Assembly: GCA_965653565.1 (NCBI GenBank)
Contig: CBFHAI010000002.1
Span: 1 to 64,000, forward strand
Source: JALCLA01 sp965653565
Lineage (GTDB): Bacteria; Pseudomonadota; Gammaproteobacteria; Xanthomonadales; Xanthomonadaceae
Length of the DNA stretch: 64,000 nucleotides
Direction: 5' to 3'
The notes beneath the pieces were generated by a model. That model was not told the origin of the DNA and did not search any database. It worked only from the letters and a program-made list of their open reading frames with translations. This document shows, piece after piece, positions 59,257 through 64,000 of this stretch (positions are counted from its first letter, which is position 1; each line of letters starts with the position of its first letter). The position numbers and the translations under genes are program-made.

Positions 59257-60348
59257 ATGCACATCACCATTGCATCCGATGCGCTGGCCGACGCGCTCAA
59301 GACCAGCGTCGCCGCCAGCAAGACCACTATGCCCATCCTCGCGCAGGCGCGCATCGCCACGACCGATGACGGCCGCGTTTCTTTCCTGACCACCGACTTG
59401 GAAGCGTACGTCGAAACCTTCTCCGACGCCGTCATACACGAGGCCGGCGCGCAATGCCTGCAGGCCTCTCTGCTGCGCCCCGTGGTCGCGAAGGATGGCG
59501 ACATCACCATCCGCGGTGACGTGCTCACGCGTGGGCGCAGCCGCTACCGCGTGCCGGGCTATCCCGTAGCCGATTACCCGCTACCTGAGTCCGTGAAGGC
59601 ATGGGCGCCGATCGACATCGACGTGGAAGCGCTGGCCTACGCAGTCACCACCGTGGGCTATGCCGTCACCAGCGACAACCCGCGGCCGGAGTTTCGCGCG
59701 GTGATCGTCGCGCCCGGCATCGTTTGGGGCACGACGGGTAACCGTGGCGCACGCGTCGGCATCGACTACAGCGGCCCGTCGCTGGCGATTCCCGGCCACC
59801 AGGCCGAACGACTCGTTGCGGCCCTCGTGCCGGGCGCGAAGCTCTCCACGGGGAACATGCAAGGCACGCGGGCCGGCCTTCTGCGCGTGGCTTCTCAGGG
59901 CCAGATCCTGACGCTTCGCCTGCTGGACATCGCGCCGATCGATTTCCTGCGAGCCACACCGCTGCCCGACGAATCGCGGCCGAGCATGACGTTTCGAACC
60001 GACCACGTTCGCAACCTCGTTCGGCGGTTCCTTCCCTTCACCGAAGTCGTCGGCACCGCGGGCAAGTTTCTCAGCGTCGAGCTGGTCAATGAGCGGGGCG
60101 AAATCATCCTCACCGATCGTAGCGGCGACAACCGCGAGAGTCTTACCGATGCGCTCGTGTCCGTGACCGGCGCCTTTCGATCGGGGCTGAACCCGCGGTT
60201 CCTGCTCGATGCGTTGGTGAACGTGAAATCGGAACGCGTTGTCATCGTGCCGGGTGATGCGACGCAGCGCGTGAACTTCGCGGTGATTCCCGAGCCGCAG
60301 ATCGATGGCCGTGAAGAACTGCACATGTTCGCGGGGCTGGTGATATGA
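59257..60348 (+). CDS. DNA polymerase III beta sliding clamp homologue (phage-encoded)
   Basis: A 363-residue protein, the length of bacterial DnaN. The N-terminal domain begins MHITIASDALADALKTSVAA and the other two domains follow in the usual repeated beta-alpha arrangement (VSFLTTDLEAYVE, RSRYRVPGYPVADYPL, FLLDALVNV). The last domain ends FAVIPEPQIDGREELHMFAG. It should load on DNA and tether a polymerase, or act as a decoy for the host clamp. It is the only recognised replication accessory in this operon. Confidence 0.85.
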   Translation: MHITIASDALADALKTSVAASKTTMPILAQARIATTDDGRVSFLTTDLEAYVETFSDAVIHEAGAQCLQASLLRPVVAKDGDITIRGDVLTRGRSRYRVPGYPVADYPLPESVKAWAPIDIDVEALAYAVTTVGYAVTSDNPRPEFRAVIVAPGIVWGTTGNRGARVGIDYSGPSLAIPGHQAERLVAALVPGAKLSTGNMQGTRAGLLRVASQGQILTLRLLDIAPIDFLRATPLPDESRPSMTFRTDHVRNLVRRFLPFTEVVGTAGKFLSVELVNERGEIILTDRSGDNRESLTDALVSVTGAFRSGLNPRFLLDALVNVKSERVVIVPGDATQRVNFAVIPEPQIDGREELHMFAGLVI

Positions 60349-60632
60349 GGCATGCCGGCCTTGCCGCGGTTCTCGACGTGCTCGGGACGGCGGCCGCACC
60401 CATGACTGCCACAGAGGTGGCGAACGCCGCCGGCCTCGACGTGCTGAGCGTGTGCGCGACGCTGACGAACATGGTCGTCGCACGGCAGCTCTGGGAAATG
60501 CCTGGAAGGAAGCCGCGCCGCTACCTGCTACCCGATCGGGTTCTGCTCGCCGGTCTTCCCAACCCGGGCACGCGGCCAGCACCAGGCGCGCACGTCGTCT
60601 TTGGTTTGATCTGCGGAGGGCTCGCCGCATGA
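60345..60632 (+). CDS. winged-helix-like small protein, 95 aa
   Basis: ATGA overlap with the clamp. TATEVANAAGLDVLSVCATL and LTNMVVARQLWE form a wHTH (about 20-55) preceding a proline-rich tail. Candidate DNA-binding regulator. Confidence 0.6.
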   Translation: MRHAGLAAVLDVLGTAAAPMTATEVANAAGLDVLSVCATLTNMVVARQLWEMPGRKPRRYLLPDRVLLAGLPNPGTRPAPGAHVVFGLICGGLAA

Positions 60633-60901
60633 AGCCGCAATGCGCACAGCTCTACAACGCGCTGCTTCGTCGCCCGCTGACCAGCCTCGAAATCTGGCGG
60701 CAACTGGGAATCTCGCGTGCAGCAGCGCGCGTATATGACCTGCGCGGCGAGCTGCCTGCGGAAGGCAAGACCATCACGACGGAACTCGTCCTCGTCGATG
60801 GTCGCGACAAGAAACCGGCGCGCGTTGCGCGCTACGCCGTGATCCCTCACACACCGCAAGGCGACCTTTGGGCGCCGCACTGCGAAGGAGTCCGCAAATG
60901 A
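60629..60901 (+). CDS. small HTH protein, 90 aa
   Basis: ATGA overlap. The N-terminal region LTSLEIWRQLGISRAAARVY (about 17-36) is a helix-turn-helix; the rest is a short beta wing. Likely regulator. Confidence 0.6.
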   Translation: MKPQCAQLYNALLRRPLTSLEIWRQLGISRAAARVYDLRGELPAEGKTITTELVLVDGRDKKPARVARYAVIPHTPQGDLWAPHCEGVRK

Positions 60902-61542
60902 ATAGTTCGAGTATCCCCGTCGTAATGTACGACTCGTCCGAAGCCGCCACCGTGCAAACAGTGACCGGTTGGGTTTCGCGCACAGGTCGATTCTGGGGCA
61001 ACGACGAGAACATGGCGCGCTATGACGGCGCCACACATCGGAAGTGCGAAGTGGATGGTTGCGAAAGCGTCATCGACATACGCTGCTGGACCAAATGCGA
61101 TGCATGCCGCTGTGCCGCTGACGCCGAACGCTGGGCTGCGCTGCCGGAAGCCGAACTGCTCTCCGATGGAAGTCTTATCTACAGCGATGCCGGCGATCGA
61201 TACTTCAACGGTTGGGATGAGGTGCTAGAGCACGCGGATGCTCGCGACATCGAGGATTTGACATCGCTGCGCCTTCAACCGACAGAACCGCGCTTCCTGC
61301 GTAGCGTCGACGACGACTATTGGTGCGATGAGCTGGCCGAAGATGGCGAGGTGGCCGACGTTTCCGCCGAGGTTGCAGCAGCGCTGGACGCACTCAACGC
61401 CGCTATCCAGAACGCCGGCCCCTCGTGTTGGCACCCTGCGAAGGCGAGGCTCGTCATTCCTGCCGACATAGTTGCCGAGCACTCGCGGGTGCGAGCGGCG
61501 CGGCTGAGCGACGCCGACGGAAATGAAGGCGGTTTGCAATGA
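60898..61542 (+). CDS. early-operon hypothetical protein with Cys cluster, 214 aa
   Basis: ATGA overlap. Four Cys at about 50-71 (CEVDGCESVID, CWTKCDACRC) form a likely zinc-binding knuckle, followed by acidic helices. Function unknown. Confidence 0.6.
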   Translation: MNSSSIPVVMYDSSEAATVQTVTGWVSRTGRFWGNDENMARYDGATHRKCEVDGCESVIDIRCWTKCDACRCAADAERWAALPEAELLSDGSLIYSDAGDRYFNGWDEVLEHADARDIEDLTSLRLQPTEPRFLRSVDDDYWCDELAEDGEVADVSAEVAAALDALNAAIQNAGPSCWHPAKARLVIPADIVAEHSRVRAARLSDADGNEGGLQ

Positions 61543-62441
61543 GCCGCATCGGCGTTGTGACTTTCGGCGATGCCAGCCTTTCCGTTTGGGAGGAAGGCAA
61601 GCCTCAATGCGAAGTATGGTCGCGCCAGTTCAAGCGCGACGTGTTCGCGCGAATCGTTCAAACGCTTAACCGGATCGGTTGGACCGTTGGCGTGCATGAG
61701 GACAATCAGAGCCTCTACGGAAAGCGCTTCGCGCTCAACTTCCGTTCTTGCGTGAAGGGTTCGCTTCGCGGGGAGCTTCAGTTGAGCGGGCGCATGATCA
61801 AGTTCGAAATGTGGCAGGGCGTGCACACGCCAACACGCCCGGATCATGGCGGCCGCTACGAATCCGACAAGGAAGCGGTGATGCCGTACCTGCTGAGCCT
61901 AGAAATGGAGCGCACCAGGCGCCGCATTCGTACGTACCTGCGAAACGTGTTCCCCGGCTACAGCTTCGAGGATCGTCGTTGGCGGATGGAAATGGTGGGC
62001 CCTGCGCTTGAACGCATCGAGCGCAGCTACAAACAATCGTGGCACTTCAAAGGCGACGCGAGTAACTACACGATTTCGGATTGCAATCGCCGGACTCGGG
62101 ATGGCTCGCGCCTTGAACACGGGCAACGGGTGTGGTTCTTCGACCGCAAAGGCCGATGCAGGACTGGCACCGCCTACTACAACATCAACAACATGTGGTG
62201 GGTCGCCTGCGGCAAGTTCGAACTGCGCAACTTGGCCTGCTTTGAGCTGCTCTCTGCGGCGCCCAGCGCGCCGCGGGCAAAGCAAAACACCAAGCTCGCC
62301 ATCGAGGTGCTGTCTCGCCTCGTCGATGCATGTGTGAAGCGCGCTGATTTCGAGCGGGCAGCGCTGTTGCGCGATGTCCTCGCGCGTGAGCACGGCCATG
62401 ACTTACGAGCGGCGGCGGTCGCCGTCCGGGAGGCCGCATGA
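61539..62441 (+). CDS. hypothetical protein with C-terminal UVR motif, 300 aa
   Basis: ATGA overlap. N-terminal domains of unknown fold. The last 60 residues contain RLVDACVKRADFERAALLRD, the UVR motif 'L..A...EdFE.AA.lRD' found in UvrB/UvrC and ClpC-like adaptors, which mediates protein contact. Confidence 0.65.
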   Translation: MSRIGVVTFGDASLSVWEEGKPQCEVWSRQFKRDVFARIVQTLNRIGWTVGVHEDNQSLYGKRFALNFRSCVKGSLRGELQLSGRMIKFEMWQGVHTPTRPDHGGRYESDKEAVMPYLLSLEMERTRRRIRTYLRNVFPGYSFEDRRWRMEMVGPALERIERSYKQSWHFKGDASNYTISDCNRRTRDGSRLEHGQRVWFFDRKGRCRTGTAYYNINNMWWVACGKFELRNLACFELLSAAPSAPRAKQNTKLAIEVLSRLVDACVKRADFERAALLRDVLAREHGHDLRAAAVAVREAA

Positions 62442-62638
62442 TTGCGCTGACCGACATGTACAACCGACAGGTTTTGATCCACCCCGATCAAATCGCGAGC
62501 GTCACCGAGGCCGGAGCTAGTCAGGCTTGGCACGGAATCCGCTCAAACGTCCAGAAAGCCGTCGATGGTCGTTGGATTGAGGTCAAGGAAAGCGCCGACG
62601 ACATTCGCTCGTTGCTCGACGCGGCAAGGGAGGCATGA
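62438..62638 (+). CDS. FlbD-like small protein, 66 aa
   Basis: ATGA overlap. MIALTDMYNRQVLIHPDQIA and WIEVKESADDIRSLL match the FlbD family pattern 'MI.LT..ng....n...I ... V.Es..dv...i'. FlbD is a flagellar regulator homologue in bacteria; its presence in a phage operon is unusual. Confidence 0.65.
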   Translation: MIALTDMYNRQVLIHPDQIASVTEAGASQAWHGIRSNVQKAVDGRWIEVKESADDIRSLLDAAREA

Positions 62639-62641
62639 GTC

Positions 62642-62908
62642 ATGCCGAAGCGAATCCCCATCGCCGCAGCAAAACGTTTCGCCGAAGAACACGGCCTCCA
62701 ACAGGTGATCGTGCTCGCGTGGGACGGCGAGCGGACGCACTGTGTCACCTACGGCAAGACGGCCAAGGACTGCGAGCAGGCCGCCGATGGTGGCAACAAA
62801 TTGAAGCGCGCGCTCGGCTGGTCCGAAGAGCTTTGCAACACTAAGCCGGCTCGCGCTCATCGACGCAAGACGCATGGTTCCGCAGGGAACGAAGGCGGTG
62901 GTGCGTGA
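62642..62908 (+). CDS. small phage protein, 88 aa
   Basis: MPKRIPIAAAKRFAEEHGLQ followed by VIVLAWDGERTHCVTYGKT fits a small phage family with 'I...a..ia....g.dqVIv......gt.hv.TyG'. Function unknown. Confidence 0.65.
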   Translation: MPKRIPIAAAKRFAEEHGLQQVIVLAWDGERTHCVTYGKTAKDCEQAADGGNKLKRALGWSEELCNTKPARAHRRKTHGSAGNEGGGA

Positions 62909-63096
62909 GCATCTGTCCGCACGACAAAGAGCCGTGCTGCGACGACCTCTGCTACGGCAGCGGATGCCTGCGCATGAACGGCTATCCGATGCTCCACCGC
63001 TGCGTGATCTGCGGTGGGTTGGAGGATGAAGAAAACCCCGACTGTGGATCGTGCTCTTGCGACGCAGACGAATTTCCCGACGAGGAATCGAAATGA
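62905..63096 (+). CDS. Cys-rich small protein, 63 aa
   Basis: GTGA overlap. Ten cysteines in 63 residues (CPHDKEPCCDDLCYGSGC, CVICGG, CGSCSCD), predicted to bind one or two metal ions. Unknown role. Confidence 0.6.
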   Translation: MSICPHDKEPCCDDLCYGSGCLRMNGYPMLHRCVICGGLEDEENPDCGSCSCDADEFPDEESK

Positions 63097-63854
63097 CCCC
63101 CGACACTCCCCGCCCTGCGGCGCCTGCTGCGATTGAAACACTGCGCGAGCTTGCTGCTGATTTCACGGATAGCGACAGCGTTTCCTACTTCAATTCGTAC
63201 CACGGCAAACTGAAAGACATCGGCAGGCAGTTGAAGCAGTGCGCAGACGCGCTTGCCGCAGCACCCACCCCGCCAGCGGCGAGCGAGGGGGCGGATGGTG
63301 GCAGTGATGCGCTGATCGCAGAGCGCGCCAAAGGACGCGCAGAAGCTTACGCGCTGCTGCTGGCAATTCGCCCCGATGATTTCTGCGACCGCTTTTTCGG
63401 ATCGCATGCTGTCGGCGACACGGGCGATTTTGAGGACGAGTGGGAGCCAAAGAAACTCCGCGAATTCTTGCGCTGCGATGACTCCGCATGGAGGCTCACC
63501 GATCACGCCGAAGGCCTCATCTGGGAGCGCGCCGGATTGCTTGACGAAGCGCGCGCAACGAGTGAGCGTATCCAAAGTCACGACTTCTCAAAGCTGCTAT
63601 GGGATTGCGCCGCCGACAGCTTCGATGCCGAAGACATCCGCCAGCGCGCTCGTAACTTGATTTCCTGGGGGCCGGCCGATCCGGACATCGCCACCGCCAC
63701 GCCGGAAGCGGGGAAGGTGACTTGCAAAGAGTGCAACGGGCGCAAGTTCATCGTCCACGAAAGTGGCAGCGAGGGCGGATGTTATTACTGCGGCGGACGC
63801 GGTTACAAAACCTCTGCCATCGCAGCCGCTCACCCCGAGAGCGCGCCGGCATGA
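63093..63854 (+). CDS. hypothetical protein with C-terminal zinc ribbon, 253 aa
   Basis: ATGA overlap. Helical N-terminal region with long acidic/alanine segments. The C-terminal 45 residues have CKECNGRKF and CYYCGGRGY, a DnaJ-like CxxC zinc ribbon. Confidence 0.6.
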   Translation: MTPDTPRPAAPAAIETLRELAADFTDSDSVSYFNSYHGKLKDIGRQLKQCADALAAAPTPPAASEGADGGSDALIAERAKGRAEAYALLLAIRPDDFCDRFFGSHAVGDTGDFEDEWEPKKLREFLRCDDSAWRLTDHAEGLIWERAGLLDEARATSERIQSHDFSKLLWDCAADSFDAEDIRQRARNLISWGPADPDIATATPEAGKVTCKECNGRKFIVHESGSEGGCYYCGGRGYKTSAIAAAHPESAPA

Positions 63855-64000
63855 GCGAGATTGTTCGCACGGCAGTGATGTCACCTTGCGAGGCATACCG
63901 GTTTCGCTTGTCTCGCGTGTGGTCAGACTTCTGGCCGCGATGCGCTTGGCTCATGCTCAACCCGTCGACCGCCGATGCCGAGAAGGACGACCCTACTATC
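63851..64000 (+). CDS. DUF1643 protein, truncated by the window edge
   Basis: ATGA overlap with the previous gene. The 50 visible codons end in a MLNPSTADA...DDPTI segment, the strong DUF1643 signature. The rest lies to the right. Function of the family is unknown. Confidence 0.8.
   Translation, partial: MSEIVRTAVMSPCEAYRFRLSRVWSDFWPRCAWLMLNPSTADAEKDDPTI

Larger units (their letters stand above)
23400..64000. mobile_element. Siphovirus-type prophage, right end outside the window
   Basis: From about 23.4-23.57 kb to the right edge, every recognisable gene is phage-like: replication HTH, recombinases, Mor-like activator, terminases, head, tail, lysis, repressor/Cro switch and early DNA metabolism. 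The left edge is placed between the last host gene (ends 23298) and the first phage gene (starts 23575); no att repeat can be defined because the right end is missing. Long tape measure, tail tube and frameshifted chaperones with no sheath or baseplate genes indicate a long flexible tail. Confidence 0.93.

Noticed and set aside
23400..64000. Mu-like transposable phage
   Set aside because: No transposase A/B genes are visible and site-specific recombinases are present; Mu-type features are limited to Mor and head genes, though the missing right end could change this.
1..64000. tRNA, rRNA or riboswitch genes
   Set aside because: None recognised by eye; a tRNAscan/Rfam search would be needed to exclude them.

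Overview
The window is a 64 kb piece of a GC-rich gammaproteobacterial chromosome, most likely Xanthomonadales/Lysobacteraceae. The basis is the codon use, the secreted proteins ending in Phe-x-(Asp/Asn)-Gly-(Phe/Met)-Glu, the GGGAATCGGGA-type intergenic repeats and a CadC-like regulator with a TPR domain. No rRNA, tRNA or CRISPR array was seen, so the genus cannot be fixed. It divides into a host part (1 to about 23.3 kb) and a prophage (about 23.4 kb to beyond the right edge).

Host part. Positions 1-417 hold an 11-bp hairpin repeat and a roughly 69-bp tandem array built around a small palindromic element. Two tandem paralogous secreted proteins (minus strand) diverge from an ECF sigma factor and its overlapping membrane partner; a 28-bp inverted repeat lies between them. 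Next come a membrane-anchored winged-helix/TPR regulator, a secreted LVIVD-type beta-propeller protein and a large secreted subtilase, the last two with the same C-terminal tag. A TetR repressor and an MFS exporter diverge around a 17-bp palindromic operator, and a 42-residue membrane protein overlaps the exporter gene. A tightly linked pair of unknown role follows: a 1212-residue protein and a 594-residue pentapeptide-repeat protein. A Tat-exported NAD-dependent epimerase-like protein and a DUF1579-like secreted protein close the host part.

Prophage late half (about 23.6-50.2 kb, all plus strand). It carries a replication-type HTH protein, a tyrosine recombinase, a Mor-like activator, small and large terminase, a portal protein fused to a MuF head-morphogenesis domain, a protease/scaffold gene with a probable nested scaffold start, decoration protein, major capsid protein, head-tail connectors, tail tube and two overlapping tail-assembly-chaperone ORFs joined by a canonical A AAA AAC -1 slippery site. 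Tape measure and tail-tip genes follow. Lysis genes are a lipoprotein-type lysozyme, membrane proteins and nested Rz/Rz1-like spanins. This is siphovirus architecture with Mu-like regulatory and head parts but no Mu transposase.

Cargo, switch and early half (50.2-64 kb). A self-contained small unit (46-aa basic peptide, 11-bp hairpin, 97-aa protein, strong terminator) sits between the lysis and immunity genes. Next are a BamE/SmpA-like lipoprotein and a CI-like repressor (minus), facing a Cro-like gene whose promoter contains a TTGAC/GTCAA palindrome and would give a leaderless mRNA. A serine recombinase follows. Then comes a chain of small genes mostly joined by ATGA/GTGA overlaps. It encodes RdgC, a second tyrosine recombinase, a DNA polymerase III beta-clamp homologue, HTH and zinc-ribbon proteins, a FlbD-like protein, a UVR-motif protein and a truncated DUF1643 gene at the edge. 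The right attachment site is not in the window, so prophage length and integration site remain open.
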